A stretch of DNA of 64,000 bases from positions 37,290,375-37,354,374 of the forward strand of contig NC_080048.1 of NCBI RefSeq assembly GCF_026212465.1, given 5' to 3'. Under the pieces are notes generated by a model. That model ran no database searches. It was given only the letters and a program-made list of their open reading frames with translations, and was not told the origin of the DNA. Made by a program: the position numbers and the translations under genes. Position 1 is the stretch's first letter; each line of letters opens with the position of its first letter. Shown here in pieces: positions 34,747 to 52,966 of this stretch. This stretch comes from Amaranthus tricolor (lineage: Eukaryota; Streptophyta; Magnoliopsida; Caryophyllales; Amaranthaceae).

Positions 34747-37700
34747 TTAGCAGTAAAACATGACTTCCTTAACATTGTCCTTGATCTGTGGGAGATTACT
34801 AGCAACCTGTTCTGCTTTGTCCTTGATGTCCTTTCCACCACCGGAACCACTGTCTGATGCTGTTGTCCCTTCAACATAGTAACGAGCACGGAATGCAGCA
34901 AGGTGAGCGTAATAAGCTGGCGGAACTGCATGTCAAAACAAACACTTCAAATTAGACTCTAAACACTTAACAAAAATAAGCAACCAAGGTCACGGGAAAA
35001 AATGCATCAGAACAAAGGCTTTACCAACAGAGACGGAGCGGGTGCATCGAGCAAATCTGAAAAAGATTAGACACTCAAGTTCAATAAACAGAAAATGGTA
35101 ACATCTTCCAAGAACAATCAATGATAAACTGGTAAAGAGTGCGTTTACTTACGTGTAACACAAACTATTAGTCAAGAGCTGCAGCAAATCCGCTGTGAAA
35201 TTGTTTTCATCAAACAGAACATGATAGTGAGTTGGACGGCTTGTTCCCTGCACACGTCAATCAAAAGATTATACATGCAACAAGATGGATCGACAATGAT
35301 ATGAAACTCTACCACGATTAAAATTAAGTGAATAAACTCAAGCAAACCAAAAAAAAGTACCTGTATTCCTGCATGACTGCATAGGTAAAAGTCAAACTCT
35401 GAAGGATGACAAATTTTAGTATCCACCACAGTACCTATGACAGAGAAGATGACAGAAAAGATAAACAGAGAACATGTCAGTACACGGATATCAAGCAACA
35501 TGAGCCCGACTGCATGAGATGTGTAGCCACTCTTATCAGCCAAGACACAATATGATCACTAAAATGCAAGTCGTCAGATTTGAATATATTAGAATGAATG
35601 TCAGTCGTAAAAAACCTGGTAGTATGTTCCCACTCCTATCGGTAAGATCTCGATTAACTGGGAAAAGGCGGGTGTGATGACGTTTTTGCACCACCACAAA
35701 TGTTACACGGGGTAAATAGTCCGCTTGCAAGGACAAACAAGCCTTGCAAAATCAAAGATTAGACAGAAGTGAGCATTCAATTTATACAACCTGGCAACAC
35801 TTGAACTATTTTTAATCTGTTAACCAATAATATACTGATATACCTTCTGCTAATAGACATTGCTGTAGTTTTATATGCAACTAACCGCAGGTTTAAAGAA
35901 TAGGTAACAAGTTCTCAGGAAAGAATTGACCTTGGAAATACATGATTCTAATTCTAAATCTAAATACACACCTTCCGTATGGCATCCATCTCATGCAGCA
36001 GAACATGAGCAAATTGACCTTCACTAACCCCATCTCTGCCAAAAAAAACAATGTACTATGAGTTTACCAACACAAAACACAAAACAAAAAAATGATAAGA
36101 TGTGGCACTTTTAGAAACGCTTGTACCTAAAGAAGATAATTCTGTCAGGAATTGTGTTGGTTGATTTTCTGAAAGATATCAGCAATTCTCTGGAAGCAGA
36201 AAGAACCAATCAAAACTTCCGATTAAGATATTGAAAATATTTTTCTGGCAACACTCATAGCTATATATACCTGATCATCCCACTATGTACTTTACCCCTC
36301 TTTGGATCATCAACAATTTTGTAAAGATCTTGGATTATTTCTTCACGATGACCCTGGGCAGAAACAAGTCCCTTATATCTTGTCACAGCAGGCCAGTCCA
36401 TTGAAGCAACTACCTACAAAAAAAACATTCATGGATAACTTCCACCAGTACCAAACAAAGAGCAGAAAGTAGACTTGAAAATATTCAAGCCACATAACCT
36501 TACCGCAGCAATAGAGGCACTAGAATCCTCTCCTGGTTGCGCATGCGTAACATCAGCACCAAAAATTATAGTTGGGCGATCAGTTAACAGAGGTATATGC
36601 CTCAGAACAGCATCTTTCAGAACAGTATTTGTTCCTCCAGCCTACATGTTTTCAACATTTACATCAATGAGCATACAGGAATGTAGACCAAGCTTAATTA
36701 GATACTACACTGATATATGATTCATAATTACCTTCACATTGATTTTCAGAGCAACGTTTTCAAGGTATTGCTTGCTAAGCTTGGCAGCCTGCTTGGGTTG
36801 ACAACATTGAGAAACTATTCCCAGCTCTGTTTCACAGATTCTTTTGATTGTTCCTACATGCCAAATACATACTAATTACCAACAAGCAAATCATAAGCAA
36901 CAATCACAATATCAGATCTACAAAGTAATCATGACCGCATACCATATGATCCTGTAGAATCAGGTAATATAATAATCAACAGTTGCAACTGTTTGCCAGT
37001 CCGGGTCCATACTTCTGATAATGTTTTCTCAATTTGAGCAGGATGCGCGAAGCATGTAGGAACACATGGGTTCTTATTGAAAACCTGAGCAATTAAAAAA
37101 AGAAATCAACAATAGCAGCATTGCTGTAACCAAATTATGAGCTCAACAAAACATACCATTCCCTTGCTAACACACATTGCAACCAGATCATTTCCAAAGT
37201 GATTTACTAAGCCTTGTTCAAGATTTGAAAAGCTAACTATAGCCCAGAAATCCACCCTGGCACCGGCATACATTTTCTACAAAGAAAGACAGCCTATGAA
37301 AACCATTGATGGTTACTGCAACTGAAAGAAAGAGCCAATAGCCACTACACTTACCTTATCAATCATATTCCACTGACCTACCCCCGGGGCGACTTCTTTT
37401 TCCTTCCCACTTTCATGATACTTGAGCTTCATAAAACAAACATCAATGGGTTAACAAATAAATTAAGTCAAAAAGAGCATTGTGTTCAAACAAGAGTTGC
37501 AGCAGAACCAGTATACCATTGGTGGGGGCAACACTCGAGCATCAATAGTTGCACACACTTCAGAAACATTCATTCCAAACTCCTGCTTGACCATCTGATT
37601 TTGACTAAACTTATTGTCCTTTACCATCTACACACCAATTCCAGCAAAGGATATTATGATGTAAAAAATTACCAGATATTTAAACGAATACAACATTACA

Positions 37701-40700
37701 AAAAAAATTGCACAACAAACTCTCAGACATAGTGATTACCTTGTTGATGTTCTCCTCTCTTTCATGAGGTCGTTGGCAAGTTGCCCTAAGAAGCTGAGTC
37801 ACCTGTCTCTCATTTAACTTCTTCAGATATTTCTGGCCCTCTGAAATCTTGCATACCTTTTAAAAGCCACAAGAATGTGTTCAAATCACTTTATCATATA
37901 GCTAATATAGAAAGGAAAAAACAGCAATAAAACCATGAAAAACAATACCTCCATAGGAAGATAAGTTTGCCTCTTAGGTTGTCCAATTTGGATACATGGT
38001 AATAAAGGATATCGCAGTGGAATTTTGTACTTATTTTTAAAGTACTGAAAAACAGACATTTCTGTTTCGCCTGCTGTAAACCTGCATTTTGCGCGCAGCA
38101 TAACAATTACTCCTAACAATCAAGATTGTTTTCTGTAAACTTCAAAACAATACGAGAGTTTCCACTTTTCAGTATCAGAAGAACATATAGGCAAACAGTT
38201 GTTCAGGTAATGTTAGTATAAACAAATGCCAAACTTTAAGATCCATCATCAGATAAGAATAATTCAAATGGTGACTGATATTATACTATGCTAAACAGTG
38301 TACGAACTGAAGTGGCCAAATTAAGGAAAATATAACACCATGTCAGAAAAGAAGAGCACATAGCATAGTATCAAGTACAGAAACAAACACTTGCTATTAC
38401 GTGGCTCTCAATCTCCAACCTAGGAAATTACCTTTGTATTAACAAAAAGATTGTTTCTTATTGGTTCTTAGAATGAGCCTATTTACTGATGTCGATATAA
38501 TCCAAAACCAAAAACACAAAATTTGTTTGACAAACTTCAATTATTCACCAAAACAGAACATAATGGAAGGGTAATCACAATTCAAGCCTAAAAAAAGAAA
38601 AAAAATTTGAAAAGCATACATCAGATGGCTTGATGGTTCATTTGACAGACCAATAATTTTGCAGGATTTTTTGTATCCCGCATGAGTCACTTCCACTGTA
38701 ACACCTTTCAATGCCCTCTTAACCTGAAACAAAAAGAAATTTGGGATAAATTAAACAAATAAATATCTACAAGTAGATTACTCATTATTCAGAATTGACA
38801 TTCGTACCTTTACACGGTTAGCATCAGATAATGGCCGAGAGAGATCTCTCAAGTTCAAATAATTCTGAACAAACTCAGGAACCATTACCGCCTCCAGAAA
38901 TGGCCGAGCAGAAGAATCTGCAGGAGCATTATTCCACAAGATCACAATCAAAAATAAACTGACAAACATATGCAAGCCATGAACTTACCCATATTTAAAG
39001 ACAGTCCCATCTGAGTCGGTCGAATGCTTTGATAGTAACCCCTCCAATATTCTAAACCTTCTCCAAGATTTCCTATACCCAGATTCACAGAAAAGAACGA
39101 TCTTCCAATCACAGCATAACTACAAAAGCAAAATCATCAACTTAGTCAACAAGACAACCAACAACACATAATTATGCAAGTTCAAAACATTGAATTATGG
39201 GTGCTTACTCTGGTGGCTTAGTAGCACGAAGAACAATGTCAAGAACTTGTATAGCATCTTGCGGAGACTCTGAGCTTCGACCAGAAAGATACTCTAGAAG
39301 ATTATGCGTATCAACCTTAGTAGCAAATTTGATGGTAACCTGAAACTTTTGAATGTCCCTGGCAATAGAATGCATAACAAAATTAAATTTATCCAAAAAA
39401 CATAGTAGTATGTTTCAGCCAAAAAAATATCAATTATCTTAAATACAAAAATGAATTACATCTTTCCTCTTCTTTCACGTTCTATCTCAACAGAAAATTC
39501 CTTGGATGTGAATGGCAATGGTCCTGCAGTATACAGGCTCTTATTACCATCATATGCTGGAATGCGTTTCCCCAAATACGCCTTGTGAACCTGTACAAGT
39601 TTACTCAGTATTTCTCTGCTGAATTTCTTAGAGGTAACTTCTGGATCAATTGACACCTATAACAGTTAGAAACATCATTGGTAAGTTCCGAAGCTTGAGG
39701 CCTATAAAGAGAATATGCAAATAATGTAGAAAATTTGGATCCAATTAGCTTTCACCGCTTCCCAATGGTCAAAAAACTATCATTTCACCAGAATAAGGTT
39801 ATCACTTTTGTAATCTAAGCATTTGAGCAATATATGGTGGAGCCATAGGATGAACATATTGAAATGCATATTAACACTGTAATTCCACCAAGTTAATTAA
39901 CCATAGAAGCTATATTTAAGCTTGCGCAAAACATTAGACTAAAAAATAAAGTTCAAAAACATATCCAGGGTCTAGAATGACACTATCAATGCACACAACA
40001 CTGCTAAAATGAACCTATATCAATGCATCCAGTAAATATTCACAGTGGTAATAGAAATTGAGTAGTAACTTGGATCCGCTTAGTAATTGAGCAATATATG
40101 ATGGAGGCTAGGATGAACATATTAAAATGCATATTAATACTGTAATTCCATCAAGTTTATATATCATAAAAGCTACCTTTAAGCTTAAGCAAAACATTAA
40201 ACTAAAAAAATGAAGTTTAAACATATCCAGAATCTAGAACGACACTATCAATGCACACAACACTAGTATAATGAACCTATATCAATGCATCCAGTAAAAA
40301 TTCACAGTAGTAATTGAAATAGAGTAGTAACGGATCCGCTTCAAAGAGTAATTGAAATCCTGTTTTCACAAAAGACACAACATCACACAGTTTGCAAAAC
40401 CTCAATCTGTAACTTATTCATAGCTATAAAGAAATTGAACAAATATAAAGCTGCACGAGTAAAAATAAAGAGACCCTCAAAGAAACAAAACAGAGCAAAT
40501 AGTGGCTACCATATACACGCCTTTTGTGTTAGTGGACTAGTATACCCATGTCTGCCACAAAAACATGTCCAAGTGTCTAATTTAGCTATTTTGTCAAGAT
40601 TCCCCATGTTCTAATTCAACACGAAAACTGGAAGTAAATAATAGAATCTAAACAACAACGGGTACCCTAAGCTTCAATACATCTTTGAAAATCAATGTAA

Positions 40701-42438
40701 TTCACCAGCAACCATCTTGACAATATACAAAATCATTGAATGAGAACAACGTTCCAAAACAAATAACAAATTACAGTTATCAGAACAAAACATGTAGCAA
40801 AGAAGAGTGTTACAATTTACACAATTCAACAACAGAATACATATTCCACTAAAGAGAATTGAATGTACAAGAAAAACACAATATAAGCAAATAAATACAT
40901 AATACTCTCTTCAATTTACAATGTTGGTTACGTATTTCAATTTGGGTTTTTTCTTTTATTGGTTACATTTGGAATTAGTCTGTTTATGGAAAGTTTTCTA
41001 ATTAGTTCACAAATTAAATAAAGCAATTAAAGATCTATTCATTATTGCTTACACAAATAACAAAGTCGAAATTAAGTACTCATATTCCAAAGTTATCCCT
41101 AATTTCCAATTTCAATTGGAGAACATGAAGTAAACATCTCATAATTACTTTATTAATTATCGTGTAAGATACCAAATGTAAATAACTTTGTGTGAAACAG
41201 AGAGTACTATTTGGAGAAAAATGTATAAAACCCACAAGTTATATCCATTAGATAGATTCTACCCAAAGAATATGCCTAACCTCACCAATTTCAAAACTTA
41301 TTCATGATTCTACTCAAAAGCACCAGCGAGAAAATCCTCATTGCTAATTTCTTAATCAAAATTTTAGAAAGTTTCAATGTTGAAAACTCAGTATATACAT
41401 CAATTTTTTAAATGTTCAAACAACCCGCACTTACTAGATCTATTTCATCTTATAGAAGAAAAGAAATATTTAGCCATACATAAATAATGTAAAATCTAAA
41501 ACAATGTGAAGAAAATTTTTAGTAAGACCTAGGCATTTCACATAAGAGATTTACCATTTTTTAAAAAATTAAAATATATATATACTTCTATATACCTATC
41601 ATTGAAGATTTAAAAACTCGTATCACCAACTGCACAGCCACAACAAAACAAGCCCTACAAAACTTTCATAATCAACGCAAACAAGCCAAAAATATAAAAA
41701 TACAATGACATGGAAGTATATATCACCAAAACCAACACGTCAAAAAAACACAAAAGCAAACGAAAGGCTGACATAATCAAACTTACGAAAGCAAGAATAA
41801 AAATAAATCATCAAATCACCAATATTATTTCAAACAAAAGCAGGGAAAAACGTACGGAAAATAAGAAAGAAAAGAACATATACATCATAGTGATGAAAAT
41901 CTCGATCAGCAAGTTCAACGAGAAAATGATTGGCTCGAACAACACATTTTAAACCAATCGTTCCGAATCCAGGTCTCTTTGGAAGTGACAACGCCTTCGA
42001 AGACGACGGAGCCCCCGATACTTTCAAGTTCTCCGTCTGTTTAGCGACACCACCTGCATTACCACCACGACCCGCCGCTAACTCCCATATATCCTTTGTT
42101 AAAAGTCCTACATTTGGTGGTCGGAAACCTCCACGACCTCCACCGCCGCCTCTTCCACTAGATTCTCCAGAATATCCGCCGCGTCCCCTACCTCCACCGG
42201 AATCGTATCCACCGCGTCCTCTACCACCGCCGGAATCGTATCCACCGCGTCCTCTACCACCGCCGGAATCGTATCCACCGCGCCCTCTACCACCGCCGGT
42301 ATCGTATCCACCGCGCCCTCTACCACCGCCGGAATCGTATCCACCTCGTCCACCACCACCGCGTCCACCACCGCCACCAGAATCATATCCACCGCGACCT
42401 CGACCACCGCCTCCGCCACTACCACCGCGATGCGACAT
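34747..42438 (-). CDS. AGO5: ARGONAUTE5-type protein
   Basis: Twenty-two exons join in phase to 992 aa: 41884-42438, 39460-39656, 39209-39358, 38989-39119, 38808-38917, 38620-38723, 37949-38081, 37740-37856, 37517-37627, 37355-37426, 37157-37276, 36943-37084, 36732-36853, 36504-36641, 36271-36413, 36127-36189, 35972-36035, 35616-35742, 35361-35434, 35153-35247, 35025-35056 and 34747-34925. The N-terminal about 110 residues are [13 protein letters not shown] repeats starting MSHRGG, as in Arabidopsis AGO5. The N domain ([23 protein letters not shown]), PAZ, MID and PIWI domains follow. Slicer residues are D718 (FGADVTH), E759 (HREEII), D804 (FFRDGVSEG) and H941 (YYAHLAAF), so it should be cleavage-competent. 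The MID loop [10 protein letters not shown] lacks the Leu seen in AGO1's GSLYG and fits AGO5. AGO5 loads small RNAs, mostly in reproductive tissue in model plants. The ATG at 42438 is chosen because the family begins MSxRGG. Confidence 0.95.
39823..40345. repeat. 264-bp tandem duplication in AGO5 intron 1
   Basis: Copy 1 begins TTGAGCAATATATGGTGGAG at 39823 and copy 2 TTGAGCAATATATGATGGAG at 40087. Both continue through GGATGAACATATT, AATGCATATTAA, ACACTATCAATGCACACAAC, CCTATATCAATGCATCCAGT and a GGATCCGCTT end. The copies differ by small substitutions and indels, so the duplication is not recent. Confidence 0.88.
40903..41206. repeat. MITE-like element in AGO5 intron 1
   Basis: About 304 bp. 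The left end TACTCTCTTCAATTTACAAT and the right end, the complement of TACTCTCTGTTTCACACAAA, form short inverted termini. A-rich interior, no coding. Confidence 0.55.
42184..42348 (-). repeat. In-frame 33-bp minisatellite in the AGO5 N-terminus
   Basis: The AATCGTATCC-containing unit recurs at 42201, 42234, 42267, 42300 and 42333, exactly 33 bp apart. Each encodes an 11-residue [11 protein letters not shown] block, with one S-to-T change at the 42300 unit. Because the unit is a multiple of three, copy-number change alters protein length without frameshift. Degenerate GGR/RGGY units continue on both sides. Confidence 0.92.
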
Positions 42439-43210
42439 CTTGGATAACAATAAAAGTACGACAAATGATTTGGATTGTAAAAATGGAAATGGAGATACGA
42501 ATACTTAATATAGAGAAATATAAAAGGTTTTGGTGCAACGGAGGTTGAGGAGAGAGAAAGACAGGGAAGTAATGGAAGCGAAAATTAAGGTGAGATGAGG
42601 GAAACGTGTAGGAATTGGGAGAATGTGCTGCAGGAGAAGTGTGGTTATTTGTAGTATAAAATGGAAGTTCAATCGCTCTAGCTTGACTTACAGTAGACCT
42701 ACTAATAATTTTAGGACGATTTTACCCTTGGGCTTGTTATGCAAGCTTTGGTTAATAACTTAATATAGGAGGTTACTTGCTTTCATTAGTCATAGTCGCC
42801 ATTTTTTTCAATAATATATTCTCCTACTTTACTTCTTTAATTAGCTTTTTGACTACTAACTTTTCTTATGTGGAGTATTAAGCCGCTCTCTATGAGATAC
42901 TATCTTTCATTGAAACTAACATGAGTAATATATAAAATTATTGGTACGAAATATATAAAAATATAACTTTAAAAAATAATAGAACTATATATAATCGTGA
43001 TTAAATTAACGAATACATGACTTTTATAAAGCAGCTGTAAAAGACTCAAAATTCTTAATCTTAATTTTCAGATTATTATTTTAAATATTCAATTCAAATT
43101 TAAAATTCTTCGGTTATCCAATTCAAATCATCTTTAATTTCTAAACTCTTTCCAATTTTGTAATTTCTTTCAAATATTAATTTCTTTAACATTTTTTATA
43201 AATACTAAAA
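42439..43210. other. AGO5 upstream region
   Basis: The AGO5 5' UTR and promoter should lie here, on the minus strand; TATA-like CTTTTATATTTCTCTATATT is at about 42505-42526. The rest (42720-43210) is AT-rich with no feature I can support. Confidence 0.45.
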
Positions 43211-43294
43211 TACTCCATCCAATTCACTATTAATGTATCATTTGATTTTTGAACACTATTCATCTCATACTCTTAATTTGTATTTTAGTATTAA

Positions 43295-43692
43295 CTAGAT
43301 AATGCCGTGCGATGCACGGTTTTATTAAATTTTTTTATTTAATCAAAAAAATTAAAAATTGATGACTTTATATTTTAACCATCTCAACATATCCTATACT
43401 CATTTAATAAATAACATTATAAGGATTTTATAAATAATTAAAAGAAAAATAAAATAAAATATATGATAGTCTAATATATTAAATGAAATGATAAAAAATC
43501 AATCAATATTGATAATATTATAGTGGTAATTAGAAAATAAAAAAATCAAAGATATAAACATTAGTAATAAAAACAATAACATCATCATTGAGTTTTAAAG
43601 GGAAAATTTTTATTGAGAAAATGACACATAAGCAATTTTTTAAAATGATGACATAAACGGTGTTTTGTTTTAGTAATAATTATAAATTTAGA
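43295..43692 (-). mobile_element. Helitron-like non-autonomous element, copy B
   Basis: Read on the minus strand it ends in a hairpin (CCGTGC-ATC-GCACGG), then ATTAT spacing and CTAG directly followed by T, the Helitron 3' signature. The probable 5' end is TCTAAATTTATAATTATTAC at 43692. About 398 bp, no coding. It is homologous over most of its length to 13305-13705. The 5' boundary is less certain because the host base there is not the expected one. Confidence 0.6.
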
Positions 43693-44161
43693 AGTTAAAA
43701 TATAGTCAAGTGAGATCTTGTTTGATTCGTCTTAATGCAAGGATTATTTATATCAACTTTCACTAGTGGAAAAAACCTCATTTGCTGCGGTTTTTTGGCC
43801 ATTATTTGCTGCGGTTTTGGCCCCAAGCAATAGTGATAACAGCAAATAGCCTATTTTAACCGCAGCAAAAAAAAGGCATTATTTACTGCGGTCAACACAA
43901 AACCGCGGCAAATAAGGAGGAGTATTTGCTGCGGTCGGCCCCAGAACCACAGCAAATACTCCTTATTTGCTGCGGTTTTGTGTTGACTGTAGCAAATACT
44001 TTTTTTTTTCGTTTTATTCTAATAATAATCCAATAATAATGTACAATGTAATAACAATGATTAATCAAATAATAATCCAATAATAATCACAAATAATCAC
44101 CAATAATCTCTTTGTAATAATAAATCTCAATCGTATATATAATATAATATTATGCACGTAC

Positions 44162-44182
44162 ATATATATATATATATATATA
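44162..44182. repeat. (AT)n microsatellite
   Basis: A run of alternating A and T about 21 bases long inside the CACTA element, seen directly. Confidence 0.9.
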
Positions 44183-44223
44183 ATAAACATTAAAGCCCTA
44201 AAAAAATCTATACTAATTACAAT

Positions 44224-44521
44224 TTAACAAGGAAAAAAATTAGCAAGATACGCGGCAATCTTGTCTTTTAATTCGCACATCTCTCCACTTCTCAGAGGGC
44301 GTGTTTCCCTCGAAATGTCGTGTAAAACCTATAATATATAGTATAAAATTAAAAGATTAATAAACATTAGATTTTACCAATAATAATAATTTAAGAATGT
44401 AACAAATACTTACGGCATCTATATTTTCGACTCCAAAATCCTTAACGGATTTTATAATACCGTCCATGTACTTCAGCGTGTAGTAGCCGCAATCAACGGA
44501 ACTAGAAGGTTGTTGAAAGCA
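44224..44521 (-). pseudogene. Ulp1-type (C48) cysteine protease C-terminal fragment inside CACTA
   Basis: Two exon-like pieces in phase: 44414-44521 (TGC to GCC, flanked by TTAG and GTAAGT) and 44224-44328 (preceded by ATAG, ending in TAA). The first reads CFQQPSSSVDCGYYTLKYMD..., in which Q and DCG mark the catalytic-cysteine region of Ulp1/SENP-like proteases. The second ends YLANFFPC. The N-terminal part with the His and Asp is absent, so the fragment cannot be a full protease. Ulp1-like genes are common cargo of plant CACTA and Mutator elements. Confidence 0.65.
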
Positions 44522-45004
44522 CTAAGAGAAAATAGATGTTAGTGCCAAAAACGCGTAAAAACGCATAAAATCGCCACTTAACATGTAATTTCTAGCATAT
44601 GACTATGATTTTCAATACTAACCACTTCAAAACAATAATATATACCAATTAGTGTTGTGTGCCAAGTTTCGTGCAAAACAAACCAAGTTTGAGCTACTTT
44701 ATGCGCAAAAGTGCAAAAAACGCTTAAAAAACCCTTAAAATCGCAACTTAACACGTAATTTCTAGCATATGACTATGATTTGCTGCGATCATCCCACTAA
44801 AACGCAGCAATTAATTGTTTTTTTTTCTAATTCTTTTTCCTATTTATTGCTGCGAATATACAAAAACGGCAGCAAATACGTTTTTTGCCACTAGTGTTTT
44901 CATAACTTTTAATTATGCACAATTAGAGATATTAAGGATTGAATAAGTGCATTGGATAAAGTACATAAAGCAAATGAGATATTAGTAGTGAATCAGATGG
45001 AGTA

Positions 45005-51938
<6,934 letters not shown>

Positions 51939-52039
51939 TCTATGTTGCAATGGGTCCTAACTCCTAACTGTTTTGAGCTACGTGTTTTTCTCAATATGCT
52001 GCCATGCTTTCTTGGAACTAAATCACTAATTGTTATATC

Positions 52040-52080
52040 CTTGACAAATGACAAATGACAAATGACAAGTGACAAATGAC
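52040..52080. repeat. 9-bp tandem repeat in SRPK 3' UTR
   Basis: TGACAAATG repeats directly about four to five times with one G variant, just after the SRPK stop codon. Confidence 0.8.
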
Positions 52081-52388
52081 GATACATGTTGTGATGGTGT
52101 CATAGACATGGCTGGTGGAGTGATTATGGGTCATGTACGTTCGATACTTTCTATCTCCCTATTACCCCACCCCAATGTAAAGGAAATGGACGAGAAGGTC
52201 TTCTTGCGAGCGAACCCGATTTATTATGGATCAAGTGAGGCTCTCATTTTTTATGATCAAATGTTCATTTACGCTATAATTTTGAACAATTTTGGAGCTT
52301 TTTTCCTTGCGTTACATTATTCTTTTCACCTTCCTTCCCCTTTGTGGGAGGCGAAGATTGTAGTGAATTGTGTTAATTAGTCGGTTTT

Positions 52389-52515
52389 CGGAGAGACCGT
52401 CTCTTTGGGAGACGTCTTTTAGGCCCAATTCATTAAAACTTAATTAAAATAAAAGATAATTATGTAAAATTAAGAATGATTTTTCAGAGAGACGGTCTCT
52501 CATAAAAATTTGTGG
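52389..52515. repeat. Short MITE with GAGAGACCGTCTC ends
   Basis: GGAGAGACCGTCTCTTTGGG at the left and AGAGAGACGGTCTCTCATAA at the right are inverted relative to each other. The interior is AT-rich. Relative of 9663-9783. Confidence 0.6.
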
Positions 52516-52864
52516 GTGTTAATTTATGCAAAAATTTGTAACCAATTTACATAGGTCTAAACGTTTTTTACCGGTATGGGTGACTATTTTTGGCTTTGTG
52601 GATGACACATTCAATAGATATATTCTATAATGTTGTGGAAGTATTTAAAGGCTTGAAGCTAGCTTTGCATAATATACTAATATTTGTGAAGGAAGAGAAC
52701 AAGCTCTAATTATTAATGTTGTGGAAGTATTGACTTTTGGCTTGTTTAATTAGCCGGTGGCTTCATTGGCTGTTAAGCCAATTATACAAGTCTATTGCTA
52801 GTGATGTTGGTTTAAATTAGTTACAAGTTGTTTGTTATTTAGTAGTATAAATAAATCATTGACC

Positions 52865-52966
52865 ATCATCATCCTACACAGTATATCCCACTCATAGAAA
52901 AACTATGGACAGGATCTGGAGAGGAAAGGACGGCGGCAACTCATACTCATAAAGGAGAGCGTGACC
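52865..52966 (+). repeat. Dispersed repeat with (CAT)n head, second copy
   Basis: ATCATCATCCTACACAGTAT, CCCACTCATAGAAAAACTAT, GGATCTGGAGAG and CGGCAACTCATACTCATAAA parallel the copy at 9092-9188. Confidence 0.5.

Larger units (their letters stand above)
43761..44896. mobile_element. Non-autonomous CACTA (En/Spm) element
   Basis: 1,136 bp bounded by CACTAGTGGAAAAAA at the left and TTTTTTGCCACTAGTG at the right, with TTT on both sides (43758-43760, 44897-44899) as the 3-bp target duplication. Both subterminal regions are packed with TTTGCTGCGGTTTT-type repeats in both orientations. It encodes no visible transposase. It does contain a two-exon remnant of a Ulp1-like protease (44224-44521) and a roughly 170-bp internal duplication around TTTCTAGCATATGACTATGA (about 44588 and 44758). 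Confidence 0.88.
43211..45004. mobile_element. Stowaway-like MITE split by two later insertions
   Basis: The left end TACTCCATCCAATTCACTA at 43211 and the right end TAGTGAATCAGATGGAGTA at about 44986-45004 are inverted repeats. The host pieces are 43211-43294, about 43693-43760 and 44897-45004. Joined, they resemble the uninterrupted 209-bp relative at 33939-34147 (shared TGAACACTATTCATC-like and ATATTAAGGATYRAATAAGT blocks). The two gaps hold a Helitron-like element and a CACTA element. Confidence 0.7.

Noticed and set aside
41930..42508. Long plus-strand ORF, proline-rich ([11 protein letters not shown] repeats), 192 aa
   Set aside because: It is the antisense of the AGO5 RGG-repeat exon. 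The 33-bp repeat keeps all frames open, and there is no independent splice or start context.
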